A stretch of DNA of 64,000 bases from QFOX01 sp044237845 (GCA_044237845.1 JBIIEL010000005.1:1-64000); one strand, 5' to 3'. Positions 17,378-26,356 are shown, counted from the first letter of the stretch. Notes: generated by a model from the letters alone, not told the origin. A program made the numbers and translations.

Positions 17378-19045
17378 TTAGGGAAGCATCGGCAATTTAA
17401 GCCCTTTTTCTTTCGCGCAGTCGATTGCGATGTCGTAGCCCGCATCCGCGTGGCGCATGACGCCGGTGGCGGGGTCGTTGGTGAGGACGCGCTCGAGCCG
17501 TTTCGCGGCGTCGTCCGTTCCATCGGCGACGATGACCATGCCGGAATGTTGCGAGAAGCCCATGCCGACGCCGCCGCCGTGGTGGAGGCTGACCCAGGTG
17601 GCGCCGCTGGCGGTGTTGAGCAGGGCGTTGAGCAGCGGCCAGTCCGACACCGCGTCGGAGCCGTCCTTCATCGCTTCGGTCTCGCGGTTGGGGCTGGCGA
17701 CGGAGCCGCTATCCAGATGATCGCGGCCGATGACGACGGGGGCGCTGAGCTCGCCGTTTTTCACCATCTCGTTGAAGGCGAGGCCGAGGCGTGCGCGGTC
17801 GCCGAGGCCAACCCAGCAAATGCGCGCGGGCAGGCCTTGGAACTGAATCCGCTCCCGCGCCATGTCGAGCCAGTGGTGCAGATGCGGATTATCCGGAATC
17901 AGCTCCTTCACTTTCGCATCCGTTTTGTAGATATCCTGCGGGTCGCCCGAGAGCGCCGCCCAGCGGAACGGGCCAATGCCGCGGCAAAACAGCGGGCGAA
18001 TGTAAGCGGGCACGAAGCCGGGGAAATCAAACGCGTTGGCGACGCCTTCGTCCTTCGCGACCTGGCGGATGTTGTTGCCATAATCGACGGTGGGGATGCC
18101 CATCGCGTGGAAGGCGAGCATCGCGCGGACCTGCTCGGCCATGCTGGCCTTGGCGCGGCGGATGACTTCGTCGGGGTTTTTGCTGCGTAGTGCTTTTGCC
18201 TCCGCGACGCTCATGCCGATGGGCAGATAGCCGTTGAGCGGGTCATGCGCGCTGGTTTGGTCCGTCACCATGTCGGGGCGGATGCCACGCTTCACGAGTT
18301 CCGGGAAGACCTCCGCCGCGTTGCCGAGGAGTCCGACGCTGATGGGCGTCTTCGATGTTTTAATGAGGGCGAGTGCTTCGTCGATCGTCGTCGCCATTTT
18401 GTCGAGATAGCGGGTTTTGAGGCGCATCTCGATGCGAGTCACGTCGCACTCCACCGCGAGCATACTGGCACCCGCCATGGTGGCCGCGAGCGGCTGCGCA
18501 CCGCCCATGCCGCCGAGGCCGCCGGTGAGAATCCATTTGCCCGCGAGGTCACCGCCGAAATGCTGCCGACCCATCTCGACGAAGGTTTCATAGGTGCCCT
18601 GCACGATGCCTTGGCTGCCGATATAGATCCACGAACCGGCGGTCATTTGGCCGTACATGGCGAGGCCTTTCTGGTCGAGCTCGCGGAAATGTTCCCACGT
18701 CGCCCAGTGCGGCACGAGGTTGGAGTTGGCGAGCAGCACGCGCGGTGCGTTCTCGTGCGTTTTGAAGACGCCGACGGGTTTGCCGGATTGGATGAGGAGC
18801 GTTTCGTCTTTCTCCAGCGCGGTGAGGGTGCTGACGATTTTCTCGTAACACTCCCAGTTGCGCGCGGCTTTGCCGATGCCGCCATAGACGACCAGCGCGT
18901 CGGGGTTCTCGGCGACTTCGGGGTCGAGGTTGTTCATCAGCATGCGCAAGGGGGCTTCGGTGAGCCAGCTTTTTGCGGTGAGCTTCGTGCCATGCGCCGC
19001 ACGGATGGGGGCGTGGGTGGCGGTTCTTTCTTTCGGCTGTGCCAT
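17378..19045 (-). CDS. hutU: urocanate hydratase HutU
   Basis: A 555-residue NAD-dependent urocanase that converts urocanate to 4-imidazolone-5-propanoate, the second step of histidine degradation. Recognisable blocks are NNLDPEVAENP, LVVYGGIGKAARNW, the NAD-binding ILTGGLGGMGGAQPLAATM, and the C-terminal VSLHHGGGVGMGFSQH-SGMV. The length is normal for the family. I use ATG 19045, preceded by GAGGAA; in-frame GTG 19072 and ATG 19063 are alternatives. hutG starts divergently 48 bases away, so the two hut promoters must overlap and could share one operator. Confidence 0.95.
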   Translation of the reverse strand: MAQPKERTATHAPIRAAHGTKLTAKSWLTEAPLRMLMNNLDPEVAENPDALVVYGGIGKAARNWECYEKIVSTLTALEKDETLLIQSGKPVGVFKTHENAPRVLLANSNLVPHWATWEHFRELDQKGLAMYGQMTAGSWIYIGSQGIVQGTYETFVEMGRQHFGGDLAGKWILTGGLGGMGGAQPLAATMAGASMLAVECDVTRIEMRLKTRYLDKMATTIDEALALIKTSKTPISVGLLGNAAEVFPELVKRGIRPDMVTDQTSAHDPLNGYLPIGMSVAEAKALRSKNPDEVIRRAKASMAEQVRAMLAFHAMGIPTVDYGNNIRQVAKDEGVANAFDFPGFVPAYIRPLFCRGIGPFRWAALSGDPQDIYKTDAKVKELIPDNPHLHHWLDMARERIQFQGLPARICWVGLGDRARLGLAFNEMVKNGELSAPVVIGRDHLDSGSVASPNRETEAMKDGSDAVSDWPLLNALLNTASGATWVSLHHGGGVGMGFSQHSGMVIVADGTDDAAKRLERVLTNDPATGVMRHADAGYDIAIDCAKEKGLKLPMLP

Positions 19046-19092
19046 AGGTTCCTCGTCTTGCATCTCGGGCACATGCGCGTTAGCATGCGCGC

Positions 19093-19872
19093 ATGGAACC
19101 GTATCGTTATTTTCCGGGCACGATCCCGCTACTCATCAGTGTGCCGCATTGCGGAACCTTTGTGCCCGAGAGCATCCTAGCGCGGCTTACGCCGGAGGCC
19201 AAGCAACTTCCCGATACGGATTGGCATGTGGATAGGCTCTATGATTTCGTGCGGGGGATGGGGGCGCATCTGTTGGTGGCGACGCATTCGCGCTATGTGG
19301 TCGACCTCAACCGCGCGCCGGATGATACCTCGCTTTACCCGGGTAAATTCACCACCGGGCTGGTGCCGACGATGCGCTTTGATGGCTCGCCGCTGTATGT
19401 GGGCGCGGCACCGGATGCGGCAGAAGTCGCCGCGCGGGTGGAGCAGTATTGGAAGCCGTATCATGCGTGTATTACGCAGTGGATTTCGGAGCAAAGTGGT
19501 GTGCGCACGAAGTGCGTTTTTGATGTGCATTCGATTGCGAGCCGCGTGCCGCTGCTGTTTGAGGGGCAGTTGCCCGACCTCAATTTCGGTACGGCGGATG
19601 GCGCTTCGGCGAGCGCAGAACTCACCGCGCGGGTGATGGAAGTGGCGGAGCGCAGCGCCTACTCTGCCGTGCTCAACGGCCGGTTCAAGGGTGGCTATAT
19701 CACGCGCCAATATGGCAACCCGGCGGCGGGGATTCAGACGATTCAGCTGGAGCTTTCGCAGGTGAATTACATGCAGGAACAATACCCCTTCGCCTATGAC
19801 GACGCGAAGGCCGCTTCGTTGCAGGAGGTGCTGCGTGCGGTGGTGGCAGTGGTGGCGCAGGAAATTTCCTGA
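19093..19872 (+). CDS. hutG: N-formylglutamate deformylase HutG
   Basis: A 259-residue hydrolase that releases formate and glutamate from N-formyl-L-glutamate, the last step of this hut route. Family signatures: ISVPHCGTFVPE, DTDWHVDRLYDF (metal-binding Asp/His), DLNRAPDDTSLYPG, and a late FDVHSIASRVPLLFEG. Its presence with hutF fixes the five-step HutF/HutG pathway rather than the one-step formiminoglutamase. It is divergent from hutU. Confidence 0.93.
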   Translation: MEPYRYFPGTIPLLISVPHCGTFVPESILARLTPEAKQLPDTDWHVDRLYDFVRGMGAHLLVATHSRYVVDLNRAPDDTSLYPGKFTTGLVPTMRFDGSPLYVGAAPDAAEVAARVEQYWKPYHACITQWISEQSGVRTKCVFDVHSIASRVPLLFEGQLPDLNFGTADGASASAELTARVMEVAERSAYSAVLNGRFKGGYITRQYGNPAAGIQTIQLELSQVNYMQEQYPFAYDDAKAASLQEVLRAVVAVVAQEIS

Positions 19873-19898
19873 CTATTTATCAGTAACTTAGAAAATCA

Positions 19899-19955
19899 TT
19901 GTCACAAAAACTTCACACTTCCCGCGTGGATTTGCTGCATCCGCTCAGGTAGAAT
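19899..19955 (+). promoter_or_regulatory. Pho-box-like promoter A
   Basis: TTGTCAC-AAAA-ACTTCAC (19899-19916) has the 7+4+7 direct-repeat form of a Pho box. The best -10, TAGAAT (19950-19955), is 33 bases further on, one helical turn more than at the other sites. A weaker TTTGC-TGCATC lies nearer. ATG 19962 follows TAGAAT by 6 bases. Confidence 0.6.
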
Positions 19956-19961
19956 GGAAGG

Positions 19962-21020
19962 ATGGAGAATCGTACGGAAAATCAGCTTCCGCCGACGGAA
20001 ACCCCGTCGGATATGCCGCGCCAGGAGCAATCTGGCGCGGGTGGATTTCTGCGTAAAAATAGCCTACAACTCGCCGGCCTGCTGAACCTGATTGGGGATG
20101 TGGGCTTTTTGGCGCGAGGGCTTTTAAAACGCACTAAACGTGATTCCGCTGCGCCGGATAATGCCATGTTGTTTGGCGGCATATTATATCTATTCGGTGG
20201 CCTGAATTTATTACTATTCGGCGGTGTAAAACCAGAACAGAAATTGCAGGACGTAGAAGAGCAGACAGCTTCTTTTCTGAAGCAAAAAATGGGAGCACTT
20301 CCCGAAAACTCCGAACTTGATTTGGTTGATAAAAAGGAACGCAAGCCTGGCGTGCGCGATTATCTCTATAAGCACGCTGCACAAAATACTCTTTATGCCT
20401 ATTTTCTTGGGGCGATTGGGTTTTTGATTTCCGGGATCAATGATTTTCGCGCTGACCGCACGCAAACGGGGCGCATGTATTATGGCATCAGCTCATTAGT
20501 GATTAAAGGCGCATCGATTCTGGTACCAGAAAAAAGCAAGGAACCTAGAGAAAGTGACTCGCATAAGTCGAAAGGCATCATCGATTGGATTCGCGAAAAG
20601 CCGCTGCGGATTTTTGGTTATGGATCGCTGCTGACAGAATCGATGATGGCGCTTGAGACCTACCAAAAGTACCGCAAGCCCGGCGCGGATACAAAAGATT
20701 GGAAATGGGCGGCCGTGAGCACGGGTTCCTATATATTCTCGGATTTACTCGCGGCTATTTCCAACAAAGATAAATCGAACGCGGCGGGCAAACTCAGCGC
20801 CGACGAGCAGCGCAAGGTGGAAGCGATGGCGGCGGAGGCGATTGCTGCGCAGCCGGGTGCGAAGCGGGGTGCGCTGGTGGAGGAGGTGGCGGGGTTCCTT
20901 GCGAAGCGGCCGGAAATCGGTGGTTCGCGCGAGTCCATTCGTAAGGCGCTCGTGACGCAGGTGGAGCATTTTGGCACCGCCCGCGCGCCACAGGCCGAGG
21001 CTGAAGTCGCCGTGCATTAA
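19962..21020 (+). CDS. unknown multi-pass membrane protein (Pho-box gene)
   Basis: A 352-residue protein with a polar N-terminus (~40 residues), then hydrophobic segments at about 40-60 (LAGLLNLIGDVGFLARGLL), 70-86 (GGILYLFGGLNLLLFGG), 145-162 (AYFLGAIGFLISGIN), 172-186 and 215-260, separated by charged loops. The C-terminal ~80 residues are soluble, helical and Ala/Glu-rich. The segment from the fourth hydrophobic stretch (SILVPEKSKEPRESD) to the next aligns loosely with SALIPEKKESDEEIE in the gene at 22490, so the two may be distant paralogues. I do not recognise the family. The start codon lies at the predicted +1. Confidence 0.75.
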   Translation: MENRTENQLPPTETPSDMPRQEQSGAGGFLRKNSLQLAGLLNLIGDVGFLARGLLKRTKRDSAAPDNAMLFGGILYLFGGLNLLLFGGVKPEQKLQDVEEQTASFLKQKMGALPENSELDLVDKKERKPGVRDYLYKHAAQNTLYAYFLGAIGFLISGINDFRADRTQTGRMYYGISSLVIKGASILVPEKSKEPRESDSHKSKGIIDWIREKPLRIFGYGSLLTESMMALETYQKYRKPGADTKDWKWAAVSTGSYIFSDLLAAISNKDKSNAAGKLSADEQRKVEAMAAEAIAAQPGAKRGALVEEVAGFLAKRPEIGGSRESIRKALVTQVEHFGTARAPQAEAEVAVH

Positions 21021-21094
21021 GTCACTTGAAACCCGTCTTTTATCTTCTATGTTAACGGCGTGTGACTATCATATGCGTGATGTAGGAGAGTGCT

Positions 21095-21721
21095 TTGGAA
21101 AAAATCTATGCCTGGTTTGATAGTCTCGTTCAGGCGCTTGTCGCGCTGGTGGAGCATCTTGGGGTGCTCGGCATTTTTATCATGACGTTTTTGGAATCGA
21201 CGTTTCTGCCGATCCCCTCTGAAATCACGATGATTCCGGCGGGCTATCTGGTGCAGCAAGGCAAGATGGACCTGATGAGCGTGTTTATTGCGAGCGTTAT
21301 CGGTACGGTCGGCGGTGCTTATCTCAACTACTGGATTGCCAAACGTTTCGGTCGCGGGCTTTTTCTGCGCTACGGGCGATATTTCTTCATGACGCCGGAA
21401 AAACTGGTGAAGCTGGAGAATTTTTTTAACAAGCATGGGGCGGTCTCAACCTTCACGGGGCGGCTGATTCCGGGGTTGCGCCATTTTATTTCCTTCCCCG
21501 CTGGCCTCGCGAAGATGGATCTGAAAAAATTCTTCATCTACACAAGCGCCGGGGGCGCTATATGGATGGCGACGCTGCTGGCGATTGGCTATTACATTGG
21601 TAAAAACGAAGCGCTCGCTGCGAAATATATGCCGATGATTAAGCTCGGCATTCTGGTTTTTGTCGCGCTGGTGGTGGTGGGTTATATCATCAACGCGCGT
21701 CGCAAAGCCAAGCGCGGCTAA
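21095..21721 (+). CDS. DedA/VTT family membrane protein
   Basis: A 208-residue inner-membrane protein. The DedA/SNARE-associated (VTT) domain is marked by ESTFLPIPSEITMIPAGYLV near the N-terminus, GTVGGAYLNYWIAKRFGR in the middle, and FTGRLIPGLRHFISFPAGLAKM with the conserved Arg of the half-transporter fold. DedA proteins contribute to membrane homeostasis and undecaprenyl-phosphate or lipid flipping. The start is TTG 21095, preceded by AGGAG at 8 bases; no closer ATG fits. The GST gene begins one base after its stop. Confidence 0.88.
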   Translation: MEKIYAWFDSLVQALVALVEHLGVLGIFIMTFLESTFLPIPSEITMIPAGYLVQQGKMDLMSVFIASVIGTVGGAYLNYWIAKRFGRGLFLRYGRYFFMTPEKLVKLENFFNKHGAVSTFTGRLIPGLRHFISFPAGLAKMDLKKFFIYTSAGGAIWMATLLAIGYYIGKNEALAAKYMPMIKLGILVFVALVVVGYIINARRKAKRG

Positions 21722-21722
21722 C

Positions 21723-22313
21723 ATGAAACTGTTCGGCTCCGTCAATTCACCCTATGCGCGCAAATGCCGGGTGGTGTTGCGCGAAAAGGCGCTGCGTTGC
21801 GAGGAGATCATGGTCAACTCGCTGGAGAACCCGCCGGAGTTGCTCGCGGTGAACCCACTCGGCAAAGTGCCCGCACTGCTGACGGATGATGGCGTTGCGC
21901 TTTGCGATAGCAGCATCATCACCGAATATCTTGATAGTGTTTCGACCGCGTCGCGGCTGATTCCCGAAGGCGCTGCGCGGTTCGAGGTGCTGGCGCTCGC
22001 CGCACTGGCCGATGGGGTGATGGATCTGGCGGTGGAGTGGGTGATTCAGACCCGCCGTGCGACTGCCGAGCAATGGCCGGATTGGATCGCCCGGCGGAAG
22101 GAAGCTATCTTACGGACCTTGGCGGTGATAGCTGTCAACCCGCTGCTCACGCATCGTACGGTGACGCTGGCGCATATTAATGTCGCCTGCGCGCTCGCCT
22201 ATCTCGATTTCCGCCATCCGACGCTCGCCTGGCGGGCGGATTTCCCGACGCTGGTGAACTTCCTCGAATCGTTTGCCGAGCGGCCATCGATGCGTGCCAC
22301 ACAGCCGGGTTAG
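21723..22313 (+). CDS. glutathione S-transferase family protein
   Basis: A 196-residue protein. The N-terminal thioredoxin-like domain carries SVNSPYARKCRVVLREK (the Ser/Cys-type active-site region), NPLGKVPALLTDDG with the cis-Pro, and CDSSIITEYLD, the GSH-binding Asp/Ser-Ser motif. The C-terminal helical domain includes TLAHINVACALAYLDFR. It probably detoxifies electrophiles or has a non-catalytic GSH-binding role. It is tightly coupled to the DedA gene (TAACATG). Confidence 0.88.
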   Translation: MKLFGSVNSPYARKCRVVLREKALRCEEIMVNSLENPPELLAVNPLGKVPALLTDDGVALCDSSIITEYLDSVSTASRLIPEGAARFEVLALAALADGVMDLAVEWVIQTRRATAEQWPDWIARRKEAILRTLAVIAVNPLLTHRTVTLAHINVACALAYLDFRHPTLAWRADFPTLVNFLESFAERPSMRATQPG

Positions 22314-22354
22314 ATATCTTGCTGCATGCGTAAAAATGCATGCAAATGCTGAAA

Positions 22355-22400
22355 TCTTCATAAAACTGTCACACACGGCAGGCCGTTTTTCGGTTAGACC
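22355..22400 (+). promoter_or_regulatory. Pho-box-like promoter B1
   Basis: TCTTCAT-AAAA-CTGTCAC (22355-22372) is followed 22 bases later by TAGACC (22395-22400), or 21 by TTAGAC. It lies about 120 bases upstream of the 22490 gene. Confidence 0.6.
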
Positions 22401-22447
22401 CCGTTTTGCGGGTAAAAACCTTTAAAAATCGTTAAAAAAAGCCCGCG

Positions 22448-22481
22448 TTGTCATCTGTTTGTAACAATTCTGTGCCATGAT
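22448..22481 (+). promoter_or_regulatory. Pho-box-like promoter B2 (proximal)
   Basis: TTGTCAT-CTGT-TTGTAAC (22448-22465) is followed after 10 bases by CATGAT (22476-22481). This is the spacing of classical PhoB-activated promoters and one repeat shorter than the other sites here. ATG 22490 lies 8 bases after the -10, so a leaderless mRNA is likely. Confidence 0.5.
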
Positions 22482-22489
22482 GTAAGGGT

Positions 22490-24031
22490 ATGAATAGCAG
22501 CACCGAGATGGATACCGCTCCGACCACGGAGCGCGACGCGCACGCAGCGCCGCATGGGGACATGCATGGCGAGGCGGCGACGCATCTCACCCGCGCGCCA
22601 GTGAAACAGCCGGAAGGATTGGTGCATGAACAGGCAGCAGCGCCTGAGGCCGCCGTCGCTGAAACCGCCGAAGCCGCCCAGAAGAAAAACGAACGCGCGC
22701 CGGTGAAGTTTCTAGGCGTGACGATGCCGGAGCCCATTGCCAGCGGTATGCGCTGGATGCGCAAAACATCAGACAAAGTAAGACTATCGACCGTGAAGGC
22801 GCTGCCTGCGCCAATCGTGAATAACTCCTCCAATATTCTCGGCGTTGCGCATGTGGCGACTGAAATTGCCATGTTCAAATCGAGCCTGCGTGAAGGTAAC
22901 CTGATTCAAAATCCCAAGAATCCCATCAATTGGGTATGGGAACCAATTAAGACGGTGTTTAAGGGCGTGGCCGAAGGTGCGAAGCCAAAAGACCTCGACT
23001 TAAAAGGCTTGTTCAAGGGCAATGCGATTAAGAATATTAAAGACCGCGTGACCGATATGAAGGGCGCGACAGAGCGTGAATATGCACGCCAAATGCATAG
23101 TGAAGGTGTGGCGCGTGAAAAAGTCAATCTTTCTAATCGTTGGCAGACACGTTCTACATTTTTGGGGCTGGTTGCCTGGTCACTGAGTGCCTTAATCCCA
23201 GAGAAAAAAGAGAGTGATGAAGAAATTGAACGCATGGCAATCAAGCGTGCGAACCATCCGATGCAATATGTGGGCGAACGTATCAAGCAGGCGTTGTGGT
23301 TCCCGGAATGGGGTCAGCATAAGCGACAAATGCTCGGGCTGGCTTATTTCCTGATTGGGTGTTGTTCAACACTGGGATCATGGCGCGGTGTGACTAAGTT
23401 TGACAAAGGTGCAAAAGCCGGACTGAAAGAATATTCCTTTAATCAAAGCTATTTATGGACGTCATTAATATCATTGGCGAGTTCGGTGCCACTTCTCTTC
23501 TCATTGGATGAGAAGAGTGGCTATTCGAACTTTGGTGGTCTCATGATGTTTCGTATTGCGTTCTTACGTAATAGTATCAAAACAAAATATAAAAATAATG
23601 ACCCGGGCGCTCCATGGTACGCTTTCAGCTCCATCTCTTTCCAAGTCGAGAATCTGATGCAGGGGCTCTTCGGGGGGGCTCAGAAAGTAAAACATACATT
23701 GCCGGATGGAACGGTGGTGGAAGAAGTTATTAGCCACAAAGGCACTCTAGAAAAAGCAAAAGAAGAAGCGCGCGAAATAAAGGTCGCCCACAAGGCTGCG
23801 AAGCAGCATACGCATGCGGATGTGGAGATGGATGTGCAGGTGGAGGGTGCGGAAGTGGCATCGGCCAAGAAGCAGGAGCATTCGACGCTGGCAGTGAATG
23901 AAAAAGGCGAGTTGGTGGATACGGCTAAGCAGCCGGAGCACCACATCACCCACGCGAAGGACGTGGCGCACGCGATGCCTGAACGCAAGGCCGCGCATGA
24001 CGAGAAGCTCGCCGCTGCCGCGAGTGCATAG
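22490..24031 (+). CDS. unknown membrane-associated protein with His/Ala-rich tail (Pho-box gene)
   Basis: A 513-residue protein. Residues 1-75 are disordered and Ala/Glu/His-rich. A mixed region (about 80-220) holds amphipathic and lysine-rich helices. Hydrophobic stretches lie at about 225-236 (FLGLVAWSLSALIP), 281-298 (LGLAYFLIGCCSTLGSW) and 325-340 (WTSLISLASSVPLLFSL). The last ~110 residues are again charged and Ala/His-rich, with HITHAKDVAHAMPE near the end. The tail resembles that of the 45038 protein (AIHAKDAHHQ), and the centre resembles the 19962 protein. I know no family. It is monocistronic with two tandem Pho-type promoters. Confidence 0.75.
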   Translation: MNSSTEMDTAPTTERDAHAAPHGDMHGEAATHLTRAPVKQPEGLVHEQAAAPEAAVAETAEAAQKKNERAPVKFLGVTMPEPIASGMRWMRKTSDKVRLSTVKALPAPIVNNSSNILGVAHVATEIAMFKSSLREGNLIQNPKNPINWVWEPIKTVFKGVAEGAKPKDLDLKGLFKGNAIKNIKDRVTDMKGATEREYARQMHSEGVAREKVNLSNRWQTRSTFLGLVAWSLSALIPEKKESDEEIERMAIKRANHPMQYVGERIKQALWFPEWGQHKRQMLGLAYFLIGCCSTLGSWRGVTKFDKGAKAGLKEYSFNQSYLWTSLISLASSVPLLFSLDEKSGYSNFGGLMMFRIAFLRNSIKTKYKNNDPGAPWYAFSSISFQVENLMQGLFGGAQKVKHTLPDGTVVEEVISHKGTLEKAKEEAREIKVAHKAAKQHTHADVEMDVQVEGAEVASAKKQEHSTLAVNEKGELVDTAKQPEHHITHAKDVAHAMPERKAAHDEKLAAAASA

Positions 24032-24047
24032 CGTTTCCAACATATTC

Positions 24048-24174
24048 CATCATTGCGAGCGAAGCGTCCCGAAGGGGGCCAAAGGCCAACCAATCCAGAT
24101 CCCCTTAAGGCAATACTGTCGCGCAGACGCGCGACGCTGGATTACTTAGGCCTGAAGGCCTCGTAATGACGGAG
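24048..24174. repeat. dispersed palindromic repeat, long form
   Basis: CCATCATTGCGAGC... to ...CTCGTAATGACGGAG, about 127 bases, with core AATACTGTCGCGCAGACGCG. It shares core and ends with the copy at 55632-55755. It lies between two convergent genes. Confidence 0.8.
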
Positions 24175-24192
24175 TTTTCTCAGTTGACGGCA

Positions 24193-24222
24193 TAAAAAAA
24201 GGGCGCCCGGAGGCGCCCTTTT
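24193..24222 (-). terminator. rho-independent terminator of the ompA-like gene
   Basis: A GGGCGCC/GGCGCCC stem (24201-24207 with 24212-24218) has a CGGA loop. The minus strand runs into seven T. It may also work on the plus strand (CCCTTTTGG). Confidence 0.8.
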
Positions 24223-24244
24223 GGTTTCTGCGAGTCGTGCCTGA

Positions 24245-24856
24245 TTATTCTTTTGCTTTGAATTCCACTTCGACACGGCGCTGGGTAGCCATGCAGGCGA
24301 TCTTTGCTTTGCGCGCTTTACCGTCACACGCGGCATCCGACTCCGCTTTACCGAGGCCGCGAATGTCGCCCTGGCTTACTTTGGTCTCGGTCTTTCTGTC
24401 GAGATAGTCACGCACGGCTTTGGCGCGTTTTTCTGCCAACGCATCGTTATAGGAAGCACTGCCGAACTGGTCGGTATAGCCATGGATGCGCACTTCCGAA
24501 ATTTCGGACGATTTGTTGATGACGCTGACCAATTGGTCGAGCTTGGCCACGCCTTCGCCCGTCAGCTTCGCGCTGTTGAAATCAAAATACACGCTGCGCT
24601 GTTCCTGCGAGATGTTCGCGATAGAAACCGTGGCTGGCGCTGGAATTACCGCAACAGGCTTCGGCGCGGGCTTTGGCGCTTCTGGCGCACAGACGTCCTT
24701 ATCGCCATCCCACTTGGTGCGCACGCAGTTGCCGAAGCTACTCATGATGGGCTTGTCGTCTTTGTTGTAAGCCGCATCTTCCGCCGGGGTGGCGAACGCC
24801 GCCGGGGCGAGGCTGAGGGCTGCAAGGCTTGCCGTAACGAGGAGGAACTGACGCAT
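24245..24856 (-). CDS. OmpA-family C-terminal domain protein (envelope, peptidoglycan-binding)
   Basis: A 203-residue exported protein. The signal peptide MRQFLLVTASLAALSLAPAA ends FA, with cleavage before TPAED. After a Pro/Ala linker (PKPAPKPVAVIPAPA), the OmpA-like domain begins at about 85: VYFDFNSAKLTGEG, VRIHGYTDQFGSASYNDALAEKRAKAVRDYL, then GLGKAES and QRRVEVEF at the end. The conserved Asp and Arg of the peptidoglycan-binding site (YTD..., LAEKRA) are present. It lacks a beta-barrel, so it is probably periplasmic and anchors envelope to wall. ATG 24856 is chosen for the signal peptide. Confidence 0.88.
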   Translation of the reverse strand: MRQFLLVTASLAALSLAPAAFATPAEDAAYNKDDKPIMSSFGNCVRTKWDGDKDVCAPEAPKPAPKPVAVIPAPATVSIANISQEQRSVYFDFNSAKLTGEGVAKLDQLVSVINKSSEISEVRIHGYTDQFGSASYNDALAEKRAKAVRDYLDRKTETKVSQGDIRGLGKAESDAACDGKARKAKIACMATQRRVEVEFKAKE

Positions 24857-25005
24857 GAAGATGCTCCGTATTGTTTTTAATGGGACGAGAACCATAGCGC
24901 CGAGGACGCGGAGTGCAAGCGGGAAAATGGGTAGGGGATAAGTGGGAACAGGCGAATGCGCGAATACGGGAATGGGCGCTGGAGGGGTGGCTCGGTCTCT
25001 CCACG

Positions 25006-25067
25006 CGTCATGCCCGCGTAGGCGGGCATCTTCTCTTTTAAGATTCCCGCCTACGCGGGAATGACGG
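25006..25067. repeat. short dispersed inverted repeat
   Basis: CGTCATGCCCGC...GCGGGAATGACGG with hairpins GCCCGCGTAGGCGGGC and TCCCGCCTACGCGGGA. Same family as 12773 and 16423. Confidence 0.75.
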
Positions 25068-25114
25068 CTCTGGAAGCCCGGGCCTATTTCTTGCTTGGGT
25101 CTCTCGTTCTCCGA

Positions 25115-26155
25115 CTAGCGCGCGTTGCCTTTGCCTTGCGATGGCGGGTTGCGCAGCGTCTCGGCGACGGCAGCGGAAATCTCGGCGCCACGGGCGGCGA
25201 TGAAGTCTTGCACGTTGATGGGTTTGCCGTTGGCATCTATCACCATCTTCGGGTGTGCAGCGGCGGCAGCAGACAGCGCATCGTTCATAGTCTGCTGCCA
25301 CACGGCAGACATTTTTGCCAGCGGCGTAACACCCGAATCGCCATTGGTGATTCCACGCGCAAGGTTTGCCGCAGCAATAACGCCTTCTTGGAGTTTTTTA
25401 ATCAATGCCTCATCATCAGGGTGTTGAATTGCAATCAGGGCAATATTCTGTGCCGCATTCGCCGCGGCAGAAATTCCATCCACGCGGCTTGGGTTGGCAG
25501 TGGTAGGATTAATGCCGTTATTGCCCCAATTTGGTTTCAACCAATAGGGGGGCGCTAACGCCATAAGTGCAGTGTATGATGAGGTTTTGTCCCAGTGCAG
25601 TAGTGTATCCATGTCCGTTACGGCGGCTTCGGCCTTCATCATGCCTTGCTGGGCGAGAGCTGCGTCGGCTTTCTCGGCGGTGGTGAAACCGTCTTCCACT
25701 GCCATTTGCGCGGCGAAGCCTTTGCGGCCGCCTTTAATGTCGGCGAGGATTTTGGTGTGTTGCTCGGCGGTGATGTCGCCCTGCGCGGCGAGGATGTCGA
25801 GAATCTGCGGGATGGTGGCGAGGCCGAGGCCGTTCGGGCGCTCACCGAAAGCGGGTGGGGTGGGGGGTGTGGGTGGAGTTGGCGGAGTTGCTTTTTGTTC
25901 TTCAAACAAACGATCAATCTTCAGAAGAACCGAAGCAACACCAAAAACTGTTGCCAGTGCAATCCCTCTACTATTCAGCACATCAAACAGTTTGATTTCA
26001 GTTGTGGCAGGATTCCGGCGCAGTTTGATATAATTCCAAACAGAACTGACGGCAGCATATAGTCCTGCACTTAATGTGAAGGTACCAAGTAGGCTCCGGC
26101 GCTTCGGCTCCGGCTGTGGCGGCATGACAGGCTGGTTCTGTTTGTTCTCGTCCAT
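25115..26155 (-). CDS. unknown membrane-anchored protein with Pro repeat and SQGKGNA tail (Pho-box gene)
   Basis: A 346-residue protein. Two hydrophobic segments lie near the N-terminus: about 24-40 (LLGTFTLSAGLYAAVSSV) and 65-80 (GIALATVFGVASVLLKI). A short tandem PPT repeat (four units, residues ~90-101) follows, then a soluble Ala-rich helical domain to the end. The C-terminus reads NPPSQGKGNAR, nearly the same as the end of the 59623 protein (DNSQGKGNAIG). No known family. ATG 26155 follows the Pho-type -10 by 6 bases, which implies a leaderless mRNA. Confidence 0.75.
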   Translation of the reverse strand: MDENKQNQPVMPPQPEPKRRSLLGTFTLSAGLYAAVSSVWNYIKLRRNPATTEIKLFDVLNSRGIALATVFGVASVLLKIDRLFEEQKATPPTPPTPPTPPAFGERPNGLGLATIPQILDILAAQGDITAEQHTKILADIKGGRKGFAAQMAVEDGFTTAEKADAALAQQGMMKAEAAVTDMDTLLHWDKTSSYTALMALAPPYWLKPNWGNNGINPTTANPSRVDGISAAANAAQNIALIAIQHPDDEALIKKLQEGVIAAANLARGITNGDSGVTPLAKMSAVWQQTMNDALSAAAAAHPKMVIDANGKPINVQDFIAARGAEISAAVAETLRNPPSQGKGNAR

Positions 26156-26161
26156 GCCCTT

Positions 26162-26206
26162 ATTCTACACGTGCGCGCGGGGAGTTGTGTGACAGTTTTG
26201 TGAAGA
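26162..26206 (-). promoter_or_regulatory. Pho-box-like promoter C
   Basis: On the minus strand TCTTCAC-AAAA-CTGTCAC (26206-26189) is followed after 21 bases by TAGAAT (26167-26162). The start codon is 6 bases further on. Confidence 0.7.
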
Positions 26207-26218
26207 TTTGTAAGCTAT

Positions 26219-26356
26219 TGTCATACCAGCGAAAGCTGGTATCCAGCGCACCTCGTCTGCGGCGTAGTAGTATCCTTAAGGAGACTGGATGCCACATCGC
26301 GCGCTTTTCCAGCGGTTTGCAAGCAAACCGGGAAAAACGGCGTCTGGCATGACAAA
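26219..26356. repeat. dispersed inverted repeat, extended copy
   Basis: TGTCATACCAGC...GTCTGGCATGACA, about 138 bases, with several inner hairpins (ACCAGCGAAAGCTGGT and CGGTTTGCAAGCAAACCG). Its end is close to Pho-box promoter C. Confidence 0.7.
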
